The position numbers and the translations under genes are program-made. Source: an uncultured Alphaproteobacteria bacterium (GTDB taxonomy: Bacteria > Pseudomonadota > Alphaproteobacteria > Micavibrionales > Micavibrionaceae). Taken from it: a stretch of DNA of 13,053 bases. How positions within the stretch are numbered: the first letter of the stretch is position 1; the number at the start of each line of letters is the position of its first letter. Positions 6,739 through 13,053 of this stretch are shown here, piece after piece. The notes beneath the pieces were generated by a model that ran no database searches, was not told the origin of the DNA, and worked only from the letters and a program-made list of their open reading frames with translations. Location: the NCBI GenBank assembly GCA_934538895.1, contig CAKTCH010000020.1, positions 1 through 13,053 of the forward strand, in the 5' to 3' direction.

Positions 6739-8007
6739 TTACTTGCCTGCTTCCTTGGTTACAGGCGCGAGGAACAAGACCCCCACGGCGGTTCCAGCGT
6801 GCACCTTGACCAAAGGCTTTACCTTGCTGGCATCCTTGTCGATGATTTCACTGACCTTGCTTGCAGACTCTTCCACGCCTTTAAAGATTTCCTGGCGCGT
6901 ATTCAATTCTTCCTCGCTTTGGACGACCGTATCACCCGAGACGGACACGCTGGTCGACCCGGACTCCGCAATAGCCTGCCCCATGCCTTCGATGAAAGCC
7001 GCCGCCGCAGGCAGAATGATACGCTTGAAATAGCGCTGGTCGATTTCAGTGGCAAGGCCGGGGTTGGTCGTTGAAGGATCAAGCGCAATCATATCGACCC
7101 CGTAGCTGACGCCGTCGATGACAACCGTATTAAACGTCAACACCAGATAATCTTCCTGGGTTTTGAACGACCCGAGGATACGGGAACCTTTCAAAGGGCC
7201 GCTCATGATCTGCGCCAAGACGGGCCCCGGGACATCGGAGTTGGCTTCCGTAATCAGCAGGGCATATTCGATCGTGCCGGCAGGCTGAAGAATATCCATA
7301 ACCGTAGAATTTACCTGCTGGTTCGTTACGGCAGCCGCCTTGGCTTTTTCCAGTTTTTCTTCACGCTCCTTGGCCTTCTTCTCCAGCCATTCGGTCGGCG
7401 TGACGACTTCCACTTCCGGTCCCTCGATCGCCTGGGCATCAAGAATGGTCTGCATTTGCTGCGACATGGATTTCGCCAGCTTGTCTATGATTTGCGCGTT
7501 CGGATCGTTTTGCGGCGCAGTCGGGCGCGCCTGCATGGCTTCGCGTTTCTGGCGCTCTTCCTGAATCTTGCGCCATCTTTCCAGCGGATCTTCTTCCGCG
7601 CCAGCCCCCATATCGGGCACGGTCAGCTTTTCCTCCGGCGGCGCGATAGGAACGGGCATGGCGCTGCCGCCCGTACGGGAGGCCTGCTCCGCCGTTTCCT
7701 CATTTGTTTGCTCAAGAGCCTTTTGCATTTCAGGAGACACGGCCTCCATGCCTGGCGTCGACGTCACAGCCTTGGGCGCGCGAATATGCGATGCCGCACG
7801 TTTCTCCTCATCCTGGCCGCCAAAAAGTACGATGCCGCCAATAATCGTCGCAACAGCCGCGACGACGATACCCACTTTTACCAGCGGATTGCTCATCAGG
7901 TTGCTGTTGCCGCCCCCCTCGAAATCGTCGAACGAATCCGCGTCTTCCAGGCCGCCGGTGTCGACATCGTCCGGGGTCAGATCGTCATCGTTTTCATTGT
8001 TGGTCAT
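6739..8007 (-). CDS. icmE/dotG: DotG/IcmE, VirB10-like core channel protein (TraO-like, short form)
   Basis: DotG spans from the inner membrane to the outer-membrane ring and forms the central channel. The 422 residues show an acidic cytoplasmic tail (1-35, with DSFDDFEGG), one membrane helix at about 42-63 (VKVGIVVAAVATIIGGIVLF), a charged helical linker (about 140-235, rich in E, K, Q) and the conserved VirB10-like C-terminal domain from about 238 to 420. That domain includes LQPAGTIEYALLITEANSD, PGPVLAQIMSGPLKGSRILG and an ALDPST...LATEID...RYF run typical of DotG/TraO. The size equals IncI TraO (about 430) and not the roughly 1050-residue Legionella DotG, because the long repeat region is absent. 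The ATG at 8007 overlaps the end of dotH by 14 bases and has AGAGGG about 9 bases upstream. Confidence 0.95.
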   Translation of the reverse strand: MTNNENDDDLTPDDVDTGGLEDADSFDDFEGGGNSNLMSNPLVKVGIVVAAVATIIGGIVLFGGQDEEKRAASHIRAPKAVTSTPGMEAVSPEMQKALEQTNEETAEQASRTGGSAMPVPIAPPEEKLTVPDMGAGAEEDPLERWRKIQEERQKREAMQARPTAPQNDPNAQIIDKLAKSMSQQMQTILDAQAIEGPEVEVVTPTEWLEKKAKEREEKLEKAKAAAVTNQQVNSTVMDILQPAGTIEYALLITEANSDVPGPVLAQIMSGPLKGSRILGSFKTQEDYLVLTFNTVVIDGVSYGVDMIALDPSTTNPGLATEIDQRYFKRIILPAAAAFIEGMGQAIAESGSTSVSVSGDTVVQSEEELNTRQEIFKGVEESASKVSEIIDKDASKVKPLVKVHAGTAVGVLFLAPVTKEAGK

Positions 8008-9094
8008 GAGTGAAATCCCTCTCGCTCAGTCGGGCGCGCACCACTTCTCCCTTGTCGGAGAGAAGCAGGACCGATGCGCTTTTCAAAGAATAAACATTCA
8101 TGCCATCCGCAGACGACACGGAAGCCGTCCACGACGGGGACAGCAAGGTAAGCGGCGTGCGTACATAAACGATTTTGTTCAGCTTGTAAGCCGTGGTACG
8201 GCCATCAACGCCTTCAACGTTGAGTTTTTCGCTGCCCTGGGGCGGCACGCCTTCCAGCACGGCATTCATATGTCCGCCACCAGCCGACATTTGCGGGCCG
8301 CTGACGGAAATAAGGGCAGGCTTCGCATACGGGCCGTCCTCCTGCATCCGGGCGTCAAAGCGGTAATGAACTTTTTCACGCTGCGTTTCGAGCGTGAAAG
8401 AAATGCCGGCCTTGGCCCCCAGAAGCTGAACGCTTAGATTGCCATAGGCGAAATCGGACATCGGCGAAATCGTCAAGCGGCTGCCGCCAGGTTCGGTTTT
8501 GATGATTTCGAAATTCCCGGCCCAGCTGATATCCTGGATCGGCCAAGGCGCGCCGGACGCATCGACAAAATTCACAACTGTCACGTGCCCGGTCGCCAGT
8601 TTCAGGACGGACGGCACGGAACCGGGATCCAGGGAGATGTCCTCGGTGACGATTTCAGGTTTCGGATAAGGATAGATCGGCGTCTCAACCGCCTGACGCG
8701 TCTGGTCGTAACGCTCAAGCAATTTTCTGATTTCGTCGGGATTGAGGGGGATCAGGCCGGTAATAGCGGCATTGAAGGCCTTGGTCCGGATTTCGTTTTC
8801 GATCTGCTGGGGGGTCTTTACCGCCGCTACCGGGCCGGAGGGGGAGGCAAAGGGATTATTGCTGCTGCCCGCGCCCGCGCCGGAGTCTGCCGGCAATTGC
8901 AGACCGGGCGCACGCGGATTGACGCCTTCATCACCCGGCAAGGCCGATGCGTCGTCAGTGGAGAGCGGGCCAAAGGGAGAAGCGGGCACGCCCGGCAGCC
9001 CCCCCGGAACATCCTGCGCCAAAGCGCTTGCACCGGTGCAGGTCAGCAACAACCCGGCAATCAAGACAGCCAAAGGAGTCAGGCTTTTCGTCAA
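7994..9094 (-). CDS. icmK/dotH: DotH/IcmK, periplasmic/outer-membrane core protein (TraN-like)
   Basis: DotH forms part of the outer-membrane ring of the core complex with DotC, DotD and DotG. The chosen TTG start at 9094 gives 366 residues, close to Legionella DotH (about 360), and a textbook signal peptide MTKSLTPLAVLIAGLLL... cut after ASALA (about residue 26). GAGGA stands 7 bases upstream (9102-9106). An alternative ATG at 9118 adds eight residues, among them three acidic ones, which is unfavourable for export. The frame is open up to a TTG at 9133. After the signal comes a low-complexity Pro/Gly/Ala/Ser stretch (about 27-75), then the conserved part with PIYPYPKPEIV and VNFVDASGAPWPIQDISW, which I recognise from DotH/TraN. 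A cysteine in the signal (LLLTC) is a poor lipobox. It lies 79 bases after dotI and overlaps dotG by 14 bases. Confidence 0.92.
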   Translation of the reverse strand: MTKSLTPLAVLIAGLLLTCTGASALAQDVPGGLPGVPASPFGPLSTDDASALPGDEGVNPRAPGLQLPADSGAGAGSSNNPFASPSGPVAAVKTPQQIENEIRTKAFNAAITGLIPLNPDEIRKLLERYDQTRQAVETPIYPYPKPEIVTEDISLDPGSVPSVLKLATGHVTVVNFVDASGAPWPIQDISWAGNFEIIKTEPGGSRLTISPMSDFAYGNLSVQLLGAKAGISFTLETQREKVHYRFDARMQEDGPYAKPALISVSGPQMSAGGGHMNAVLEGVPPQGSEKLNVEGVDGRTTAYKLNKIVYVRTPLTLLSPSWTASVSSADGMNVYSLKSASVLLLSDKGEVVRARLSERDFTHDQQ

Positions 9095-9173
9095 AAAAAT
9101 TTCCTCAACATCACTCATAAACAACATCCCCAAATGCCGGCGACTTTACCATACCGCCCGCCTTACAACTTCA

Positions 9174-9926
9174 TTATCTGGCCACCGCAATCCATTGCTC
9201 AATGCCCACGCCGTTCGAACTTTCAAGACGCGGCACACGCACGATCACGAGCGTTACCATCAGGTTATCGGTTCTGGTTTTGGCGCCGGACTGGTATGTC
9301 AGCGCCATCGGCATCTGGACAACCCATTGATAACGCCCCTGCACCATGCCTTCGGACTGGATCACCGGCGCACCGGTCGGCGCCGCCGTCAGCACTTGCT
9401 GGTTTACTTCCACGGTTTCAATAATACGGGCGCGCTGCAGGGCGGAAGAGAAACTTTCCCAGCCGCGACGCGTGAAGTTGCGCGAGGCTTCCTGCAGGCG
9501 GCGGCGATAATCGTTAAAGCCGAACGTCATGACTTCGGTGGCGGCCTGCGCCACCCAGGACATAAGCGCCGGAGAACTCAGGTTCGGTTCATTCAGCGGC
9601 GCCATGGGTATCAGGCGGCCATCTTCGGTCGTCGCGAAGTACCGGTATTCCATACGGTTGGTTTTTACCACATACACCATAACGGCGATCTGGGCGGCAA
9701 TCACCAGCACCAGCATCATAACCACACGCAGCATGGTCCTGTAGCCGTCGCGATAGAATTCATTGCGCACGACGACAGCGCCCAAATGGCCCAGTTGCGG
9801 CTCCTCGCCGCCCTCATCGCCGGAAGAGGAGTCGCCAGAGCCTGGACGCGCTGCAACGCTACGGGCGCGCGGGCCGCCGGAGGCCGGACGCGGGGAGACT
9901 GGTTTCGTCGGTTTTTCTGTCGCCAT
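9174..9926 (-). CDS. icmL/dotI: DotI/IcmL, inner-membrane protein of the type IVB system (TraM-like)
   Basis: DotI is an inner-membrane protein with a periplasmic VirB8-like domain and is essential for type IVB secretion and IncI conjugation. The product has 250 residues: a basic, Pro/Ser/Gly-rich cytoplasmic tail (1-45), a conserved run before the membrane (VVVRNEFYRDGYRTM, about 51-65), one membrane helix at about 66-86 (LRVVMMLVLVIAAQIAVMVYV), then the periplasmic domain, which begins with NRMEYRYFATTEDGRLIPM. It ends with a beta-rich region containing QWVVQMPMALTYQSG. Legionella DotI is about 212 residues; the tail accounts for the excess. The start at ATG 9926 has AAGAG 8 bases upstream; an in-frame GTG at 9947 lacks a ribosome site. 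It is the first gene of the cluster. The usual partner gene dotJ/icmM is not beside it. Confidence 0.92.
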   Translation of the reverse strand: MATEKPTKPVSPRPASGGPRARSVAARPGSGDSSSGDEGGEEPQLGHLGAVVVRNEFYRDGYRTMLRVVMMLVLVIAAQIAVMVYVVKTNRMEYRYFATTEDGRLIPMAPLNEPNLSSPALMSWVAQAATEVMTFGFNDYRRRLQEASRNFTRRGWESFSSALQRARIIETVEVNQQVLTAAPTGAPVIQSEGMVQGRYQWVVQMPMALTYQSGAKTRTDNLMVTLVIVRVPRLESSNGVGIEQWIAVAR

Positions 9927-10034
9927 TAACAACGCTCTTGTAAACACGCACGGGAAAAGGAACGCACTTCGAAATTCTTTATCGGCGTTCTATCCGGCAG
10001 AAACATGGTTCTATTGAACATAACGCAGATTTTT

Positions 10035-10066
10035 GCGATTTGCGGATGAGTATTCATCCGAATCGC
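10035..10066 (-). promoter_or_regulatory. Imperfect palindrome upstream of dotI (operator or leader hairpin)
   Basis: Inner arms CGGATGA (10043-10049) and TCATCCG (10054-10060) pair perfectly around GTAT. Outer arms GCGATT (10035-10040) and AATCGC (10061-10066) extend the stem by 6 bp with a two-base bulge. Thirteen pairs in all. Neither side is followed by a T tract, so it is not a simple terminator. It is about 110 bases upstream of the dotI start and directly next to a possible -10 (GATAAT at 10076-10071 on the minus strand), so it could be a repressor site at the transcription start or a structured 5' end of the transcript. Confidence 0.5.
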
Positions 10067-10070
10067 TGCT

Positions 10071-10076
10071 ATTATC
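10071..10076 (-). promoter_or_regulatory. Possible -10 box for the dotI operon
   Basis: GATAAT on the minus strand matches five of six consensus positions. The best upstream hexamer, TTGGTA, is 20 bases away, which is longer than usual. It is placed so that transcription would start within the palindrome. This is a weak call. Confidence 0.2.
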
Positions 10077-10341
10077 TAACAGAAATCATAAAGATTTACC
10101 AAGCCTGAAAAGCGCGGGAGCGGCTGCGTACGAACATGGGAGACCATTCACCGGGTCCGGACATCAGACTTGGGGTAGATTATGTCATTATAAGAGAATC
10201 TTTTAAGGAAAATATAATTCTCCGAGTCAAGACGATTTTATTGATACTTATATAGGGAAAGCTTGTGCGTTTAAAAAAGGAATATGATAAAATTGTAGGG
10301 TTGAAGAGTTAAGTATAAGAAACTGCGGGGTTTTTTTCGGT

Positions 10342-11730
10342 ATGTGGAAGCGCGCCAGGCATTCCAGCCGGGTCGAGGCGTCGTTGCAGGAGCCTGCAAC
10401 GAGCGATAGCGCGTTCCCGGATGCTTCCGGGGTCCGGCACGCGCATGGCCGCCGCCGCTGGTTCAGACGTGTTTTCATGGTAGCGCTTCTGGTGCTCAGC
10501 CTGAATATACTCCCCCCCGCGGACCAGCCCGCGCAGGCGGCCTGCGGCGATTACTGCCAGTGCGAATCAATTTTTCATGGACGCCTGCGCCGGTTGATGG
10601 CCGTGGAAGCCGCCGGCACGGCTGCCTATATCGCCGCCCAGTTCGTCGCCCACCGCGTAGTGTTCTGGGGCGAATGGATGTGGGGCTACAATATCGGCAA
10701 CGCGCTGATGATGTGGACGAACGAGATTTCGAGTACGGCGATGACACAGATGTTCGCGGTCGGCGCTTTCTTCGACGCCAAGCACCAGCTGGAAACGCAG
10801 CGCCTGCTGCAAATGAAAATGGCCGACGCCTGGCGCGACTACAAACCCGACGTCGAGATGTGCGCGATCGGCACGGCGGCACGCGGCCTGGGGCAAACCA
10901 GCCGCACAGGGGAGTTGACGGCGTTCGCCCTTTCGCAGCATCAGATCGACCGCCTGACCAACGTACGGAATTCCTCGGCGGAGTCCGGTGTGGAAACCGA
11001 TAACGATGCGCGCATCCGTTTGCTGAAATCCCGTTTCTGCGACGCGCGCGATGCCGGCGGCCTGATGGGTAAATCGGTCTGTAACCCCGCCTCGGGCGTT
11101 GCGGGCCGCAATCGCGACGTCGATTTCAACATGACGGTTATGGAACCGCTGACGATCAACGTCAATCTGAGCAACGGCGGCACAGCGACAGGGCCGGAGA
11201 AGGATCTGTTCGGCCTGTCGGCCAATCTTTATGGGCACCGCGTTTTCCCGCCCTTTCCGGATTCTCTGCTGCAGGACCAGCGCGGGCAAACCTATCTTCT
11301 GGATCAGCGCGCCATTGCCGCCAAGCGCAGCGTAGCGATGCATTCCTTCGGCAGCATCGTCGGCATGAAAACCGCCGGCAGCGGCGCTTCCGCCAGCAGC
11401 GCTCGCTACATTCAGGCGGTTTATGAACAGCTGGGGATGCCGCACGAGGACGCGGAGAGTCTGGTCGGCGACAATCCCAGTTATTACGCGCAGATGGAAG
11501 TGCTGACCAAGGGTATCTACCAGAAGCCTGAATTCTACACCAACCTGTACGACGCGCCGGCCAACGTCGAGCGCAAGAGCGCGGCGATACGCGCCATACG
11601 CCTGATACAGGATATGGATAAATTCAACAGCGTGCTGCGCAGCGAGCAAAGCCTTTCGGTCCTGCTGGAGCTTTATATAGAGGACATGCAGAAAGATATT
11701 CTGAACTTTGACGGCAGCGTGGAGCAGTAA
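10342..11730 (+). CDS. Exported cysteine-containing protein of unknown family, first of a paralogous pair
   Basis: I do not recognise this family. The 462 residues begin with a basic segment (HGRRRWFRRVF, about 35-45), a hydrophobic core (46-57) and a likely signal peptidase site at PAQA (about 66), so the mature protein should be periplasmic or beyond. It then has C68, C72 and C74 (CGDYCQC), C174 (MCAIGT), C233 (RFCDARD) and C247 (SVCNP). The body is mostly helical. Best conserved with the next gene are FAVGAFFDAKHQLETQRL (about 138-155) and the C-terminal third, including IAAKRSVAMHSFGSIVG and PSYYAQMEVLTKGIYQKPEF. ATG 10342 is the first in-frame start, with only GGGG 11 bases upstream; TTG 10384 and ATG 10477 are alternatives, but the latter loses the basic signal segment. 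Transcription diverges from the dot/icm cluster. An accessory secretion part (IcmX- or VirB5-like in role) is conceivable but unsupported by motif. Confidence 0.8.
   Translation: MWKRARHSSRVEASLQEPATSDSAFPDASGVRHAHGRRRWFRRVFMVALLVLSLNILPPADQPAQAACGDYCQCESIFHGRLRRLMAVEAAGTAAYIAAQFVAHRVVFWGEWMWGYNIGNALMMWTNEISSTAMTQMFAVGAFFDAKHQLETQRLLQMKMADAWRDYKPDVEMCAIGTAARGLGQTSRTGELTAFALSQHQIDRLTNVRNSSAESGVETDNDARIRLLKSRFCDARDAGGLMGKSVCNPASGVAGRNRDVDFNMTVMEPLTINVNLSNGGTATGPEKDLFGLSANLYGHRVFPPFPDSLLQDQRGQTYLLDQRAIAAKRSVAMHSFGSIVGMKTAGSGASASSARYIQAVYEQLGMPHEDAESLVGDNPSYYAQMEVLTKGIYQKPEFYTNLYDAPANVERKSAAIRAIRLIQDMDKFNSVLRSEQSLSVLLELYIEDMQKDILNFDGSVEQ
10381..10402 (+). repeat. Perfect 10-bp inverted repeat at the 5' end of the first paralogue
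   Basis: TCGTTGCAGG (10381-10390) and CCTGCAACGA (10393-10402) are exact reverse complements separated by AG. There is no T tract after it. It lies in the part of the frame upstream of the signal peptide core, where coding constraint looks weak, so it could be a protein-binding site or a leader hairpin if translation really begins downstream. Confidence 0.55.
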
Positions 11731-11733
11731 GGC

Positions 11734-13026
11734 ATGAAAAGATATCGCCTGCTTCTTTCAACGCTTTTGCTATCGGGTTTATGCCTGGTCGCAACCGCCC
11801 ATACGCAACGCGCGTGGGCGAGGTGCACGGATTGCGGCACGGTCGCGCTGTGGGCTCAGCTGACCCGCGAACGTATGCAGCAGGAGCACGACCAGACGCG
11901 CGAGCATATCAGAAACGAGTTCGATGCCTGGGAAGACTGGCTGGAAAATACGTTCGTGCCGGCCTTCATGCCGCCTGAATATCTGGTGCGCATGGCGGGA
12001 CAGCTGACCGAGACGGCGGTTTACCAGGTCTTTGCCATCGGAACGCTGCTTGACGCCAAGCAGGCGCTTGAAGTGCAGCGCGTCTTTCAGAAGAAAATCG
12101 CCGAGGCGCACCGTGATTACCAGCCCAGCGTGGGGGTTTGCGCCGTCGGTACGACGATAAGGTCGCTGGCCGACGCCGAACGTCGCGCCGAAACCACCAC
12201 TTTCGTTTTGAGCCAGCGGGCGCAGGACCGCCAGATCGGCAACATGCATACAGCGGCTGCCGCTGGCGGCACGAGCGACAAGGCCAACCGGCTGGCGCAA
12301 TTCCGCCGCCGCTATTGCGATGTGCATGACAATAACGACGTCTTTATGCGGGTTTGCGGCAGCGGCAACGCCGCGCGCGCCGCGACCATAAACAAGGATA
12401 TAGACTATACCCGTACCGTCGATGCCCATCGCACGATGAATATCGATTTTACCGATGCCAACCTGACGGAAGACGAGGAAGACGTGATGGCATTAGCCAG
12501 CAACCTGTATGCGCATGAAATGATGGAGCGTCTGCCGGAGATCAGCTATAACAGCAGCAGCACTTCGCAACGCGCCGATCGCCTGCGCCAGATCATCGCC
12601 CAGCGCCAGATCATCGCCAAGCGCAGCGTCGCGGAGCATTCATTCAATACTATCGTCGGCCTTAAATCCTACGGCTCCCCGGCAGCGGACAACAGCGATG
12701 AAGGCAGTTCCATCGATACCGCCCGTTACCTGAAAATTATCCTGCAGCAGCTGGGCATGTCCGAGGAGGAAGCGGGCCGTTTCATGGGCGAGCGCCCCAG
12801 CTATTTCACGCAGATGGAGATCGTTACCAAAAAGGTATTCCAGCAACCGACATTCTATGCCGACCTGTACGACAAACCCGCCAATATCGACCGCAAGAAA
12901 GCGGCCCTTCAGGCCGTCAGCCTGATGCAGGATTTCGATACATGGCAAAGCTATCTGCGGACGGAATCCCTGTTATCGGTCCTGCTGGAGATTGAAGTTG
13001 CGAAATTCCAGGCGGGCGCCGCCTAA
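11734..13026 (+). CDS. Exported cysteine-containing protein of unknown family, second of a paralogous pair
   Basis: This is a 430-residue paralogue of the preceding gene, 3 bases after its stop; GGAG at 11721-11724 gives a good ribosome site inside the end of that gene, so the two are probably co-translated. It has a clear signal peptide MKRYRLLLSTLLLSGLCLVA... cut after RAWA (about 29). The mature part has C31 and C34 (CTDC), C136 (VCAVGT), C195 (RYCDVHD) and C208 (RVCGS). All five have counterparts in the first paralogue, so disulfides are likely. Shared blocks include FAIGTLLDAKQALEVQRVF (100-118), LASNLYAHEM, IAKRSVAEHSFNTIVGLKS, ERPSYFTQMEIVTKKVF and the C-terminal TESLLSVLLEIEV. A region near 45-70 is charged and helical, unlike the matching hydrophobic stretch of the first paralogue. 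The function is unknown; export and location beside the Dot/Icm core suggest an envelope role. Confidence 0.85.
   Translation: MKRYRLLLSTLLLSGLCLVATAHTQRAWARCTDCGTVALWAQLTRERMQQEHDQTREHIRNEFDAWEDWLENTFVPAFMPPEYLVRMAGQLTETAVYQVFAIGTLLDAKQALEVQRVFQKKIAEAHRDYQPSVGVCAVGTTIRSLADAERRAETTTFVLSQRAQDRQIGNMHTAAAAGGTSDKANRLAQFRRRYCDVHDNNDVFMRVCGSGNAARAATINKDIDYTRTVDAHRTMNIDFTDANLTEDEEDVMALASNLYAHEMMERLPEISYNSSSTSQRADRLRQIIAQRQIIAKRSVAEHSFNTIVGLKSYGSPAADNSDEGSSIDTARYLKIILQQLGMSEEEAGRFMGERPSYFTQMEIVTKKVFQQPTFYADLYDKPANIDRKKAALQAVSLMQDFDTWQSYLRTESLLSVLLEIEVAKFQAGAA
12583..12618 (+). repeat. 18-bp tandem duplication inside the second paralogue
   Basis: Two adjacent 18-base units (12583-12600 and 12601-12618) differ at a single base and encode RQIIAQ-RQIIAK. 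The first paralogue has only one corresponding unit (DQRAIAAKRSV), so this is a local in-frame expansion. Confidence 0.7.
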
Positions 13027-13037
13027 AACCGGCGGGC

Positions 13038-13045
13038 GGGAGGGG
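13038..13045 (+). promoter_or_regulatory. Ribosome binding site of a gene starting beyond the right edge
   Basis: GGGAGGGG follows the stop of the second paralogue by 11 bases and has no start codon before the window ends 8 bases later. No terminator is seen after the stop. This points to a third gene in the same operon. Confidence 0.5.
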
Positions 13046-13053
13046 CCAGACGA

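Larger units (their letters stand above)
9927..10341. other. Divergent intergenic region between the dot/icm cluster and the plus-strand operon
   Basis: I find no gene in these 415 bases. Promoters for both directions must lie here or outside the window. The dotI side carries a strong imperfect palindrome and a possible -10. The side facing the plus-strand operon (about 10180-10320) is very AT-rich, with TATA-like stretches (TATATAGG near 10250, ATGATAAAAT near 10283, AAGTATAAG near 10311) but no clear -35. GTCCGGAC at 10155-10162 is an 8-bp perfect palindrome. GAGAAT (10194-10199) and ATTCTC (10217-10222) can pair around an AT-rich loop. I see no tRNA or recognisable small RNA. Confidence 0.5.

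Noticed and set aside
8742..9929. 395-codon plus-strand frame spanning dotH and dotI
   Set aside because: Antisense to two well-supported genes and across their junction, with low-complexity composition and no domain signature.
9927..9947. GTG start for dotI seven codons upstream of the ATG
   Set aside because: No ribosome site precedes the GTG, whereas AAGAG is well placed for the ATG at 9926.
9948..10340. tRNA, small RNA gene, attachment site or CRISPR in the large gap
   Set aside because: No cloverleaf, no array of spaced repeats and no direct repeat pair typical of an attachment site was visible by eye.
10567..11649. 360-codon minus-strand frame opposite the first paralogue
   Set aside because: The plus-strand frame is conserved with the second paralogue and has a signal peptide; the opposite frame is not conserved. 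The similar minus-strand frame at 11779-12429 is rejected for the same reason.
10342..13026. Assignment of the paralogues as IcmX/TraW or VirB5/TrbJ
   Set aside because: Size and export would fit IcmX, but I can see no motif that I can tie to either family, so naming them would be a guess from context.
1..13053. Insertion sequence or transposon remnants
   Set aside because: No transposase-like frame or terminal inverted repeats with target duplications were found; all long frames are accounted for.

Overview
This 13 kb window carries most of the core of a type IVB (Dot/Icm, I-type conjugation) secretion system, followed by a divergent pair of secreted proteins I cannot assign. The minus strand, read from position 9926 down to 36, encodes in order DotI/IcmL, DotH/IcmK, DotG/IcmE, DotF/IcmG, DotE/IcmC, DotP/IcmD, DotN/IcmJ and DotO/IcmB. 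From memory this is the gene order of the Legionella icm L-K-E-G-C-D-J-B block and of traM-N-O-P-Q-R-T-U on IncI plasmids such as R64. A further gene begins at position 36 and runs off the left edge. Base composition (GC-rich genes, AT-rich gaps), clear Shine-Dalgarno sites and protein character suggest a proteobacterium, plausibly a non-Legionella lineage such as an alphaproteobacterium. The window alone does not fix the host, nor whether this is chromosome or plasmid.

How the proteins fit together: DotH (periplasm and outer-membrane ring), DotG (VirB10-like, spanning from the inner membrane to the outer ring) and DotF (inner-membrane anchored) build the envelope-spanning core. DotI is an inner-membrane periplasmic-domain protein. 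DotE and DotP are small polytopic or secreted-then-inserted membrane proteins. DotN is a zinc protein of the coupling complex, and DotO is the VirB4-like ATPase that powers the machine. DotJ/IcmM, DotC, DotD, the coupling ATPase DotL, DotB, DotA and IcmS/W are not in the window. DotJ is also absent from its usual place next to DotI.

The minus-strand cluster is broken by two AT-rich gaps (5227-5415 before dotE and 3036-3174 before dotO). Each holds inverted repeats, which suggests three expression blocks (dotI-H-G-F, dotE-P-N and dotO-onward). The 415-base gap 9927-10341 separates the cluster from the plus-strand genes and should hold divergent promoters. A strong imperfect palindrome lies at 10035-10066.

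On the plus strand, 10342-11730 and 11734-13026 are clearly paralogous exported proteins of about 430-460 residues with conserved cysteines. They are separated by 3 bases, and a strong ribosome binding site at the right edge announces at least one more gene in that operon. I do not recognise the family. This pair, and a DotE that carries an extra DotP-like module at its N-terminus, are the most unusual things here.
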